Program-made: the position numbers and the translations under genes
Notes under the pieces: model-generated
What the model was told of the DNA's origin: nothing
Database searches by the model: none
Seen by the model: only the letters and a program-made list of their open reading frames with translations
Shown: positions 42,004-53,503 of the stretch, one piece after another
Position numbering within the stretch: position 1 is the first letter of the stretch
How the letters are laid out: each line of letters begins with the position of its first letter
Assembly: GCA_020726505.1 (NCBI GenBank)
Contig: JAHLEZ010000010.1
Location: 1,798,001-1,862,000, forward strand
Direction of reading: 5' to 3'
Source: Leptodontidium sp. MPI-SDFR-AT-0119
Taxonomy: Eukaryota; Ascomycota; Leotiomycetes; Helotiales; Leptodontidiaceae
DNA length: 64,000 bases

Positions 42004-44851
42004 ATGCGTCTTTTGAAGATCAACGGCCCTGGCGAGTTTAGCCTCGTCCAGGTTGCTTCCCATACCACCCTCTCATACGCAATCCTCTCGCACACTTGGA
42101 CAGATGGCCAAGAGGTCACATATCAGGATCTCATTAGTGGTGCGGGCAACAATAAATCTGGCTACGACAAGATCAAGTTTTGTGGAGAACAGGCGGCCAG
42201 AGATGGCCTACAATACTTCTGGGTGGATACTTGTTGCATTGACAAGTCGGATCCTGCCGAGCTTTCGAAGGCTATTAATTCAATGTTCCGCTGGTATCGA
42301 AATGCGAAAAAATGCTACGTGTACCTCACAGACGTATCGAGACCTGGCGAAAACACAGACGTCCAAGCATCCCAGAGCACGTGGGAAGTAGCCTTTCGGA
42401 GTAGTAAATGGTTCACAAGAGGCTGGACACTTCAAGAACTTATTGCTCCGGCGGTAGTCGAATTCTTCTCTCAAGAGGGTAAGCTACTAGGTGACAAAAA
42501 GTCTCTTGAAAAGCCAATTTACGAGATTACCCAAATTCCAATTTACGCTCTGCGAGGGAATCCTTTCTCTGATTTTAGTATCGCTGAGCGGAAAGGATGG
42601 GCGGCGCAACGTCAGACAACCGAAGAAGAAGACATTGTATATTGTTTACTAGGCCTCTGCGAGGTGTCAATGCCAACAATCTATGGCGAAGGGAAGGATG
42701 TCGCACTGAAAAGGCTCGAAATGACAATAAAGGGGTTCTCCAATGACAGCAGCGAGCCGAAAGATCTCAAAGGTACGGCAGATCTAACGTGATTTGACCC
42801 ATGCTAAGCGCTATTCTATAGATAATTCCGTTTCATTCATTGTCCCATTCGACAGAAATCTTAACTTTACCGGTCGTGGAAGGCAGCTTGCCGAGGTCGA
42901 AGCAAAGCTATTCGCAGGAGGTCAAACGACAAAAGTTGCCATCACAGGGCTTGGGGGAATAGGCAAGACCCAGCTGGTGCTCGAGATTGCCTACCGAATA
43001 AGAGATAGATATAAGGATTGCTTAGTGATCTGGATACCCGCAACAAACACAGAAAGCCTTTATCAAGCATATCTAGACGTTGCCCGACAGCTCAAGATCC
43101 CCGGCTCGGACGAGGATAAGGCCGATGCAAAGAAACTTGTGCAAGGTTACCTAAGCAAGGAAAGCGCAGGCCGGTGGCTCCTAGTGTTCGATAATGCTGA
43201 CGATGTCAATATGTGGATTACCCAATCTGGGCCAGGATCCGGCCGTCTACTCGACTACCTTCCGCGAAGTGAGCAAGGATGCATCGTCTTCACGACGCGC
43301 GATAGGAAGACGGCCGTCAAGCTTGCACACCAGAATGTAATAGATGTACCGGAGCTGGACGAAGATGTAGCGATACAACTGTTACAGAAGTGTTTAGTTA
43401 ATCCGGATCTGGTTAATAATAGACCAGACACAACGGCCCTACTGAAAGAGCTCACTTACCTTCCGCTTGCTATTATTCAGGCAGCAGCATATATTAACGA
43501 GAACGGGATCACGTTCGTGGACTATTTATCCCTTCTTGCAGAGCAAGAGGAGGACGTTATTGATCTCCTTAGCGAGGAATTTGAGGATGACGGGAGATAT
43601 GACAATATTAAGAACCCCGTGGCTACAACGTGGCTCATCTCGTTTGAACAGATTCGGCATCGCGATCCTCTCGCAGCCGATTACCTGTCGTTTATGGCCT
43701 GTATCGATCCCAAGGACATTCCGCAGTCTCTTCTTCCGGCAGGAGCGTCTCGAAAAAAGGCGGTAGATGCAATTGGGACACTCGAAGCCTACTCGTTCAT
43801 TATTAAGCGAGCGGCAGACCTGGCTGTTGATCTTCACCGACTCGTGCATCTCGCAACGAGGAACTGGCTTCAGCGAGAGGATATGATCGCCCAATGGACG
43901 GAAAGGGCGATTATACGATTAGAGGAGGTGTTCCCAGACGATGACCACCAAAATAGAAACATCTGGAGGAGCTACTTAGCGCACACACGTTACGTTCTAA
44001 GGTCTAATATCATTGACCAATGTTGGGAAAATAGGTTTAAGCTAGCGCGGAAAGTTGGAATGTGTCTTTATAGTGATGGACAATATAATGAAGCCGAAGT
44101 GCTAGACATACAAGTGATGGAGACGAGTTTAAGGGTGTTAGGGCAAGAGCATCCAGACACGCTAACTGGCATGGCCAACCTGGCTGCGACATACCGGAAT
44201 CAGGGACGCTGGAAGGAGGCTGAGGAGCTTCAAGCAACGGAACTAAATATATGCTCAAGGGTGTTAGGGCAAGAGCATCCTTCTACGCTGACTAGTATGG
44301 ACAACTTGGCTTTGACATACCGGTATCAGGGACGCTGGAAGGAGGCCGAAGACTTGGGGGTACAAGTGATGGAGACGAGTTTGAGGGTGTTAGGTGCAGA
44401 GCATCCAGACACGCTGATTAACATAGCTAACTTGGCTTCGACATACCGGAATCAGGGACGCTGGAAGGAGGCCGAAGACTTGGGGGTACAAGTGATAGAG
44501 ACGAGTTTGAGGGTGTTAGGTGCAGAGCATCCAGACACGCTGACTAGCATGGCTAACTTGGCTTCGACATACCGGGATCAGGGACGCTGGACAGAAGCTG
44601 AGGAGCTGCAAACGACAGAACTGGAGATATGCTCAAGGGTGCTCGGCAAGGAGCATCCAGACACTCTAACTAGCATGTATAATCTTGCCCTTATATGGAA
44701 AGGACATGATCAAGATGCAGATGCCCTTGAGTTAATGAAGCAATGTGTAGAGGTACGGGCAAGGATCTTAGGGTCTAATCACCCATACACTTTGTTATCC
44801 TCAACAACATTACTTAAGTGGGAGGCAGAGAAATTAGAGACGTTGCCTTAG
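42004..44851 (+). CDS. NLR-like protein: HET domain, NB-ARC, TPR repeats
   Basis: Two exons (42004-42772, 42822-44851) encode 932 residues. Residues 25-230 form the HET domain: AILSHTWTDGQEV, FWVDTCCIDK and FTRGWTLQELIAP. The NB-ARC NTPase follows: P-loop VAITGLGGIGKTQLVLEIA, Walker B-type WLLVFDNADD, CIVFTTRDRK and LPLAIIQAAAY. The C-terminus carries five or six 42-residue kinesin-light-chain-type TPRs (HPDTLTSMANLASTYRDQGR type). HET/NB-ARC/TPR proteins act in heterokaryon incompatibility: repeats sense a non-self partner, the NTPase oligomerises, and HET triggers cell death. It is cytosolic and complete. The nucleotide repeats are strikingly alike. An HP1 gene lies divergently upstream. 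Confidence 0.95.
44131..44850 (+). repeat. tandem 126-bp repeats coding for TPR units in the NLR-like gene
   Basis: Units start at about 44131, 44257, 44383, 44509, 44635 and 44761, exactly 126 bp apart. AGGGTGTTAGGTGCAGAGCA and ACATACCGGAATCAGGGACG recur almost unchanged in the inner units. Units 2-4 are the most alike and the last is the most divergent. Confidence 0.92.
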
Positions 44852-45057
44852 TAGGTAGAGAATGGTATGACTGGTCAGATAACTAGAAGAATATTGTAGC
44901 AGTACTTGGAGTGATATTTTGAGATGAAGTACAGTAATGATTAAGAAGTTCGCTTAGGCCTGGTGAGCCATAGGCTGCACTATTTAGAAGCCGCATCCAT
45001 CTGCAGCTTAACTTGGCTTCAATTCAACTGCAATTCAACTCAGCGACTCAATTAACA

Positions 45058-45887
45058 ATGCCTTTTACACGCCCACGACACTACTCTACATGCGGTGCAC
45101 GTTTAATTTCGATACGATCACAGTACCAAGAACCTGTATTGATGTACCGGCAATGCCACGAGCGCGAAGCTATCACCCCCGCCGAACAAACCTTAGATCT
45201 CTGCCTTTCGTGTAAACGTGTGCGACCTCTTACGAACTTTTCCTTTGATCAATTAAATCAACGAACACTTACGTGTACTCCGTGTCATAATCGAAGGTAA
45301 GATTATTATCGCGAGAAGAAAGGTATTCCTCTTTTAGTTAAAGGGCGTATTTGACAGTTCAAACGAGTACAACAAGTAGTCGAGTGAGCTTTACGGAATC
45401 GATTATGACTTGAAAAGTAAAAGGCACGCTGGTATAAGGATTTCCATGGGAGCGAGACTTGGCAACGGGGGCCGTACTGGCAGTGGGAAGGGTATACGGA
45501 GCCTCGAGCGGCTGTTGAGGACTTAGTAGGCCCGCAAGAGAGCCGCGAGGATCCGTACCGGTAGTGGGAAGGGTATACGAAGCCTTGAGAGGAAGAGGAT
45601 CCGGCAGAGCTATAAGAAGACTGGGAACCGCAGGAGAACTACGAGGATAAGGATCCGGAAGAGCCGCAAGAGAATTGGGACCAAGAGGGCTTTACGAATC
45701 CGCAAAAGGTTCCGCAAGACGTTCTGCAAGAGCCTTAAAGTTAGATTTGCTCTTCCTGTAACCAAAAGAAGTTTTCTATACACTTCGGAGATGGCTTTTT
45801 TACCTGTAATAAGTTTTGAGAGCGTAATGAATGTAGTAATAAAGCTAGAAGAGATAGAATTAGAAAGCAAATAAGAATAATCAAGTA
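45058..45887 (+). pseudogene. RIP-stopped relic ORF with two CxxC...C modules and a WEGYT-repeat linker
   Basis: From ATG 45058 one frame can be followed to 45887 with no frameshift but about a dozen stops, all obtainable from CAA, CAG or CGA by C-to-T. The clearest case is internal: TACTGGCAGTGGGAAGGGTA in one linker repeat and TACCGGTAGTGGGAAGGGTA in the next. Module 1 reads LCLSCKRVRPLTNFSFDQL...TCTPCHNRR; module 2 reads ICSSCNQKKFSIHFGDGFF TCNK. The linker is acidic with WEGYTEP-type repeats. I do not know the family; the modules resemble small zinc-binding treble-clef or Stc1-like units. It is a pseudogene 200 bp downstream of the NLR-like gene. Confidence 0.65.
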
Positions 45888-46156
45888 AATATCAACATGA
45901 AGATCCAGAAAATATATCCCGTAGGTTTGCGAAGGGCCATAGATTTTAGCGCCAGCGACGGGCCGGGGCTATTAAAAGAGAAAATTATATAGTAAACATA
46001 ATATAAAAGTGCTCTTTTCTAACTGTGGCGAAGCGAGGTCCCCTGACCCCGAAGGGCCGCCGGGGTAAAGACCTCGTCTCAAAACTCTCAGTCGATCACT
46101 TCTCTCTCATTGCGAAATATTTATCAAATAACAACATTCGGTTCGCACGATATCAG
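45888..46156. other. repeat-like spacer with GC-rich islands
   Basis: It contains an AAAAGAG...CTCTTTT inverted pair around 45975-46020 and GC-rich blocks (GACGGGCCGGGGC, AAGGGCCGCCGGGG). It is likely transposon-derived, but no ends were found. Confidence 0.4.
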
Positions 46157-47607
46157 GTCGGGAACTTCACTTCTTTTTGAGTCCATACTTATTCCGATCC
46201 ATCACATTCGCATCTCATCAAGAGTATTTGGACCGCATCGATACCGTGTCTAAGGATCCAATATTCTGCTCTAAAGTTAGGGTCTTGCTTTCTGACACTA
46301 CGATTTTCAAAAAACCAACTAATCTGGAGTGGTTAGATGAGTGGGAGTGAGTTGTATCTGCTTCTTTTCCAACTAGCTTCCTACCTGATACCATGTAGTA
46401 TTGTAGTATTGATAAACCAAGATGCTTTCAGGGATGGGGCTTGGAAACACCCCCGTTGATCATTCACAACGGCTTTCGGTGTAATGAAGATCCCTCTGTA
46501 CGATGTCTTGATATCGACAAATGCTGCCATTACATTTGCCAGCATGAGCGCATCAACCAAGACCTCAAAGTGCAACTGGGTCGAGGCCTAAATCAGCTCC
46601 CCAAGATAAATACCGTTATTCTCTCCAAAAGTCTGAAACTATCCTCAATGTCACTTGATGTCAGGGACGCTTTGCCACAGTACTCAATCTCTCGTGTCTG
46701 GATTCGCAAAACTCAATGGCTTGTATTCTTGTGTGGTATAGCAAGACAAAACCTGCGGATTTCGAAACTCCTTTCGAATGGGTACTGGGTGGAGAAGAGA
46801 TATGCCCATCTGAACAACTGCGATTTCGCAGATGACAGTGGTGTCATTGGTTCTATCAAATATTGTATTCCGAATTTTGAGTCCGCCGTGTGTTCCAAGG
46901 AGATACCACCCGCCATGCTGGCGTCCAATTTCGAGCTCAACATGGACGAGCTAGCACTCACTCAGAGAGTCTTCAGTAACCACACACATCTTGCCTTACA
47001 CCTTTTCACAAAAGAAAATTTAGGCGACTTTGACCCCTTCCTAACTGGATGCTTCCCAGCCTCGTACTGGGCAGACTTCCCGAAAGTCTTGCGGTCCCTT
47101 ACAAAAATTACGAATCTTTCTCTAGATTTCAGCATCTACAGAATAATTGACCAGCAATGCGAAGTATACTACCACCACAATGATCTTGCTGAACTCTTCG
47201 AGAATCCACCCTTCACACTCCCAAGGTTACACACTCTGAGCTTGTCACAGTTTCGAGGCTCTGGGACAACGGTCAAGTCATTCCTTGAACGGCATCATGA
47301 CATAAAAAACCTGAAGATAAAGTATATCATTGAATTGACAGAGTTGGCGACATACTGGGACAATCCCTACGATCCGAACAAGCGAATTTCCTCATGGATA
47401 GAAGCTCTGAATATCATGAAAGGCTATAGACTCAAGAGACTCGATCTACAGGGCATTGAAGGTTTTGGTATTGGCTATCACCGGTATGGCAACGAGAATG
47501 AGAATCTTTTGCTGGCCACCATCCATAATTACATCTTGCATGGTACGTCTACCTTTCAAGATGTACTACCCCCCCTTGCTGTTCACACAACTATCGCATC
47601 TCTCTAG
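46157..47607 (+). CDS. F-box/LRR-like protein, 5' end missing or unrecognised
   Basis: An acceptor ending ATATCAG at 46156 starts an exon (46157-46346) reading SPYLFRSITFASHQEYL, then RIDTVSKDPIFCSKVRVLL and NLEWLDEWE. It splices to 46422-47607. The second exon has leucine-spaced segments such as LRSLTKITNLSLDFSIYRII, LPRLHTLSLSQFRGSG and YRLKRLDLQGIEGFGIGY. This is the post-F-box architecture of many fungal F-box proteins, which present substrates to SCF ubiquitin ligases. The F-box itself (LPxEL type) is not found upstream, where relic sequence begins, so the gene may be truncated. No internal stop is seen in the called exons. Confidence 0.6.
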
Positions 47608-48452
47608 GGCTCCTGAAATCGCATGCCCCTTTCGATGTTCGGGGAAACGGAAACTAATCGTTTGTTTTCGAGAAGGTTATGGCCACAATCCACTACGTCA
47701 ATGGAAGAACAACAGGGAGAGCCAGGGCACTTCACCAGACTGGGACGAGGAGCTGTGGTGATCTCTTCAAATCGTGAGACTTTGACAGAACCAGAGAACG
47801 AAGAAGGGAAATACAGAAGTCAACCAAATCCGCGGTCAGCGCCTTGGGGTTTTCCCGGGCAACGCCTTTACCTGACTCGACTCATACGTAGCACCAACCT
47901 AAATCTCGAGGCACAAGCCGAGATAAATCCATAACCAATCCGGAAGAGGGCCTTCCTACTTCCGCCGCTGGCGGTCTCCACTTTGCTTACTATTACTGGT
48001 TCTCCTTCAACTATACAAGGCGTCCCCTAGTTAATGATTGGCTGAACAAGCCTTGTTTACAACGAAGATATACTTGGTCGCTCTCAGCCCATCGTTCGCG
48101 TTAAGCGAGTTGAAACCCAAAACCCCAACACTGCATCGGAGTTATGAAGTCACCCCAAATGCTTACCAATATTTTGAAAATCTGCAAATCTGACTTTATT
48201 CTCAATCGAGACACTCCGATCTATCCAATCAGCGGGTATTCACCAGGGCCGGTCGGATTTTAGATCCTTGTCAGATTCTTCCATAACGTGCCGTGTAAGA
48301 CGGAAGCTGACAGCTCCAGATTCCACCTCCGCCTCCACATAAACCTTGATTTCAACGCCACATGGCATCTCACCGTTCAAATATATCTTAATCCTGTGCT
48401 TTAATTCATCATTACCATCTCTACCGAAAGACCTCCAAGTCACTCATCAAAC
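47608..48452. other. intergenic, no supported gene
   Basis: Open frames at 47623-47934 (+) and 48240-48443 (-) lack motifs. The final 150 bp form the promoter of the FAD monooxygenase gene. Confidence 0.5.
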
Positions 48453-49954
48453 ATGGCTAACCAACCACTCCCAAACTTCAACTTCAAAGCTATAATCGTA
48501 GGCGGGTCTGTAGCAGGACTAACCCTAGCTCACATGTTCGAGCGGGCAAATATCAACTACATGCTCCTCGAAGCGCGCGATACCATCTCTCCATCCATAG
48601 GCGCTAGTATAGTGATCATGCCTAACGGATCGAGGATCTTGGATCAAATGGGTCTTTACGATGTCATGAAAGATGAGTTTATGACGGGTATGAAGAGAAC
48701 GTATACAAGAAGATCAGATGGGAGAGTTGTTGCTAGTAATGTGTGGCCGGCAATTGTGGAAGAGAGGTATGCTGACGTGTTCTTTCGGTTTGTTTACTAA
48801 TCGATGTCATGTGGTGTGACGAGCTTAAAGCTGATACTGTATTTGTGTGGGAAGACTGAAATACATCTGTGGTATCTGTGAGAGAAAGATTTTCCTGAGG
48901 TCGCTGTACGACCAATTGAGAGATAAGTCGAAAGTCAAGACTGGCAAGCGGGTGTCTTCTATCCAGCATGGCGAGAATTCTGTCACTGCCATTTGTCAAG
49001 ACGGCAGCGAGTATGCCGGTGATATCGTTATCGGTGCAGATGGTATTCACAGTCGGACTCGACAGGAAATGCAAAGGTTCGCAGAGGAGACCGGCCCTCC
49101 TGGAATCATGGACAGGGACAAGAACAGTAAGTCGCCAAGTCACACAGTGCAAAGTTACCACACAACCCCAACTCAGCAAGCCCAATTCCCAATTCCTCAT
49201 TGAAAAATCAACACACCACAAAAGCTAACAAAAACCCACAGGTATAACAGCACAATACAACTGCTTCTTCGGAATCTCCTCCCCCATACCCACTCTCATC
49301 CCAGGAGAAAGCCACACCTCCTCCTCCATCGCCCACTCCGCGCTCCTCTTCGTCAGTGAAGGCAGTCTCCCGCAATGGTCCTTTTTCTCCAAAATGCCTC
49401 AACGCTACATCGGCGCACCTAACATCCCACGCTTCACCAAAACGGACATGCAAGCCCAGGTAGAGGAGTTCAGCGATTTCCACTTCGCCGAACACGTGAC
49501 GCTCAAACAACTCATCGATTCCTCGGAAACGGTGTCGTATTTCCCTCTCGAGGAAGCAAATCATGAGAACTGGACGTATGGACGATTCGTGTGTCTCGGG
49601 GATGCGATCCATAAGATGACCCCGAATATGGGTCAGGGTGGGAATCAGGCCATTGAGAGCGGGGCGGTACTGACGAATTGTCTTTTGGAGATGTTGACGT
49701 TGAACTCCAATTCTTCGAAAGGTGTAAGAACAAGTACAGGAACAAAGACAGCGGTGCATATCTCGGATATCAAAGCTTCGCTCGATCGATATCAGGCTCT
49801 TCGACAGCAGCGCGCGAAGATGGTTGTTGGTTTCTCAGCTAATCTGACGAGGAGAGATGCGTTGGATACGCTGGCGTATACGCTGCAGTTCTTGTTTCTA
49901 CCACCGTCTGAGCGGTTTATAGCTGGTACGCACAGAATTTTTATGATTAGATGA
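48453..49954 (+). CDS. FAD-dependent monooxygenase (PHBH-like class A)
   Basis: Three exons (48453-48766, 48855-49126, 49242-49954) give 432 residues. The N-terminal Rossmann motif is AIIVGGSVAGLTLAHMFE. The DG motif is IVIGADGIHSRTRQ, and the GD motif is CLGDAIHKMTPNMGQGGNQA, which closes on the flavin. This is the group A fold of salicylate hydroxylase-like and paxM-like enzymes that hydroxylate or epoxidise aromatic and terpenoid substrates using NAD(P)H and oxygen. Members of the paxM-like branch often continue past this point with hydrophobic C-terminal segments. Here the frame ends soon after LPPSERFIAG with THRIFMIR, so the C-terminus may be shortened or the last exon misread. The substrate is unknown. 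Confidence 0.88.
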
Positions 49955-52423
49955 ATGGACGATCGATCCAGCGACCGGTCGTGGTACCTTTCGGAAGTTT
50001 GTGGATAGCGAGATTGACTTGCGGCAGATTTCTCCACCGAGCTCTTCAGATCGGCGCCATGTCTAAACTTCCTACCTCAGCCATCAAGGATTGAAGATAA
50101 TGAGTACTGGATGGAGAATGATACGGATCTGAGGAGCCACCAAACGAAGAAACCACCGGTCCAGGAGGTGAAAGCACGGTTTGCTCGTCCTTCTGCTGCC
50201 TCTTTTGACGTCACTAACCAGCTTGGTAGGCTTTGATCGCATCGAAAGCACGCAATTTACCTCAAAAATATTCCCAGTGCCTCATTTTCTTTCCTTGGGT
50301 CCAAACTTCAAGACCTTCTTTCCACCAGGACGAAGGGATAATTCAGAAATCCACCTAACAGAATAGAAATGTCATAGATCTATTGAGTGTAATGGACATA
50401 CACAGGAGATTCAATTCGCTGATCATCCATCTATCCCTTACCCTCTGAACTTAGCCCCTTCCTTCCCTTATTTTATTGACTTCAAACCTCCCTCAACGGA
50501 CACGCGACTTCCGAACAAGAGATAACCACTTGGAAGAGTGAGCGCAATTCGGTGGCACTTGCCGCAAAAGGAGGGAAGGACTGGGGGAATATATCGAGGA
50601 GGACTTCCTAGGTGTGGCTTTCTCTCTCACCGCCAGACAACACGATTAACCAAAATGACCCCCGTCTTCTCCTGCCCGCACTTGTAAAGACAGAAATTCA
50701 ACACTACTTGGAACTCTTGCATAAAAACTTCATTTAATGACTCTGGCCACACACAACAAGACAACGAAAGCATCAATTAATCACCTAACGAAAACATTCG
50801 TCCATCGAATCAGACCCAATTTCGTAACTAACTGACGATTAATCTCCCATTCGTCCCTTCTAACAAAATAAATGATAGAATCGCATCCCACGTCCAGCCT
50901 GCAACACTCGCTCAAGCAAGCCTCCCAGATCGGGATCGCATTCCCCGAAACGGGCATGGTTACTCAACCTCAGATGTCGAGAACGGTACTTAAAACTACT
51001 ATTTCTGGAAACGGCAGACAGCGAACGATATAAAGAGGATATGAAGGAGATGCCGTTGATTGTAGTCAATACATACTGGCATGACTTGCCAGGAAAGTGG
51101 ATGGGATATCTAAGAAGTATTAGGAGAACGTCGCATAGAGTCGCTAGTCTGGTCAAAATGTGGCGTTTCTCGCCAAGCCAACCCTCTGACCTCAACGACA
51201 TCTACCTCCTCTTCCACAATCAACCACCACGTCCACCCCCGTACGGCCTCATCTCCCCGCCATGGGGCATAGGCGTAGTGAAACTCGATCTGGCCTGAAT
51301 AATATGATCGCGATCTCTATCCACCAAGGTATATCGCATGGGCCTTGCACAACCTAGTTGTACAGCTGGGCAAGCAAGGGTGGGTGGTGGCTGTTGAAGG
51401 CAAGGTGGTATTGACCCAGCACATAACATATTCTTTCACAGTATGCAGCAATCGACAGCCAAGCAGTCAATATTCAAACTCACCTACCTACCCGCTGGAT
51501 ACTAAGTCCGCCCTCATCCTCCAGCTCGATATAGTTCCCCTCCATATATCCAGATCAGCAAAGGCGATTGAGTCAGAGGAGCGCTTCCATCCAGCCAGCG
51601 ATACATACCACACAGTATTATCTCACGCGGGACAAACCCTCCCAAAACAGCATCCAACGCATCTGCATCTGCATCATCCAAGCCAAGCCACCCGCATGTA
51701 GCTTCGGCAAAGCTCCCGAATCAAATTCGCACGCCCTGCAGCTCGACGTCGTCATTGGCTGTTTGACTCAGACCGCATCCGCATCTGTATCTCGGCAAGA
51801 CAAAGACAAGCAAAGGGAAGAAGAAGAAAAAACTCCAACGAGTCTCTGCAATGAGATTATGGCATACAGTATCGGGAGGGAGACTAGGATTCGTTGTACT
51901 GGTTTCTGTTGGCAGTTATACCGAATGATGCACGACAAACTCAGTAAGTGCGTGGGTGCGTGCTGATTGAACTAAAAGTCGACGACAGGTAGGAATTATA
52001 TAAGTGGGATGAGAATATCATTTTTCCCCCCCTTTCTTGTCTCCTATCGTCACTTTTTTCCAATCTATCCAACTGTTTCAACGACTTCAATTGAAAGATT
52101 CAACTTAAGAGAAAGTCAAATTTCAAACCAACACTTTATATTTTCTACTTCTATTTTCGTCTGGATCCACTCTTCACGTTGATTGCCACCTTATCGTACC
52201 AATCCATTTTTTCTCTTATCAAACCAACCCCACTACCACCCCGCCATCGCTCAACCTACATACCTACCTAGCTACCTACCTACCTTAGTCCCCCAATTCC
52301 ATTTCATTTTTCATTCGATTTTTTATCCTACTTTTCTCTTCTCTTTTCAATTTCCATTCAACCCTCGAAACTGCCAACTTTGGAGTATATTCAGAAAGCA
52401 CTAGCCAATTACTACAAGACAAC
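49955..52423. other. 2.4-kb gene-poor spacer
   Basis: I see no confident gene. A minus-strand frame at 50860-51201 and plus-strand frames at 51041, 51345 and 51568 overlap without family motifs. The last 400 bp are pyrimidine-rich with (TACC)n and TTTTCTCTTC tracts and serve as the promoter of the histidine phosphatase. Confidence 0.5.
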
Positions 52424-53412
52424 ATGGCAAAAGTAACCATCCACTGCGTACGCCGTAAGTCTTCTATCCTCTCCTCCCTTCACATCTCCTCTCATCCAAA
52501 TCCAAATCCCAAAGCAAAACCAAAGCCAAAGAGGAAGAAGAAGAAGAAGAAGAAAAAAAACTAACAATCACCCCCCTGAAAGACGCAGAAGGTTTCCACA
52601 ACCTCTCCCTAGCCAACCACTCCATCGCCGACCCCCTCCTCACCCCCACGGGAAAAGCACAATGCCAAACCCTCTCGCAGACCTTCCCCTCCCCCTCAAA
52701 AATAACCCACCTAATCTCCTCCCCCCTCCGCCGAACCCTCTACACAACCCTCCTCTCCTTCCCCACCGCCATCGCCCGCGGTCTCAAGATCCTCGCCCTC
52801 GCCGAGTTACAAGAAACGTCCTCCCTGCCCTGCGACACGGGCTCCTCTCTCTCCGCGCTCACATCCGAATTCTCTCACGGCGAACACGCAGACACAGTGG
52901 ATTTCAGATACGTCAGCTCAGACTGGAACTCCAAGACAGGCCGCTGGAGTCCCGCCGCGCACTGTATCGAGCGAAGGGCGCGCGCGGCACGGGTATTCAT
53001 CCGCGCTGTCGCGGAGCAGAGTCTTGCGCTATATCCGGACAGGGATGTGGATATTGTTGTTGTCACGCATGGGGGCTATCTGCATTACCTTACTGATGAC
53101 TGGGATGGGGCGGGGAAGTTCGTGGGGACCGGGTGGGCGAATACGGAGGTTAGGAGGTATGGGTTTGTGGGTCTGGAGGGGGAGGGGGAGGGGGAGGGGG
53201 AGGAGGCATTTAGGGGGAGTATGGAGGGGATTAGAGGGGGGAGGGAGAGAGAGGAGGCGAGTTTGAGGGAGACGAGGGAGAGTAGATTTGGACGGTTGGG
53301 TGCTGAGATTGAACTCGGACGCGAGGAGCAGAGGACTTTGAGGGATGCGGTCGAGAGGGAGTGGTGCGAGAGTGGGTATCAGGGTCCAAGGGAGGAGAGT
53401 GCGAAATTGTGA
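52424..53412 (+). CDS. histidine phosphatase superfamily (phosphoglycerate-mutase-like) protein
   Basis: Exon 1 (52424-52454) supplies MAKVTIHCVR and exon 2 (52583-53412) continues HAEGFHN, rebuilding the catalytic RHG-type motif VRHAEGFHNLS across the phase-1 intron. SSPLRRTLYTTLLSF carries the second conserved Arg, and VVTHGGYLHYLTDD the second catalytic His. The 286-residue protein should be a soluble phosphatase or mutase forming a phosphohistidine intermediate; the substrate cannot be told. The C-terminal third is charged and low in complexity (GEGEGEGEE, then Arg/Glu-rich), probably a helix or disordered. The gene ends only about 20 bp before a GTGTT microsatellite. Confidence 0.93.
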
Positions 53413-53429
53413 TGCTAGTCATGCCGCAG

Positions 53430-53503
53430 TGTTGTGTTGTGTTGTGTTGTGTTGTGTTGTGTTGTGTTGTGTTGTGTTGTGTTGTGTTGTGTTGTGTTGT
53501 GTT
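53430..53503. repeat. GTGTT pentanucleotide microsatellite
   Basis: GTGTT is repeated about 14 times without interruption, starting 18 bp after the TGA of the phosphatase gene, so it probably lies in the 3' UTR. It is open in several frames, which creates spurious CVVLC-type translations. Confidence 0.95.

Noticed and set aside
46021..46080. Possible LTR start at TGTGGCGAAGCGAGG
   Set aside because: No matching end and no target-site duplication could be found.
50860..51201. 113-codon minus-strand frame starting MSLRSEGWLGEKRH
   Set aside because: It overlaps a plus-strand frame of similar length, has no motif and no introns with good signals. It could be a species-specific gene but cannot be supported.
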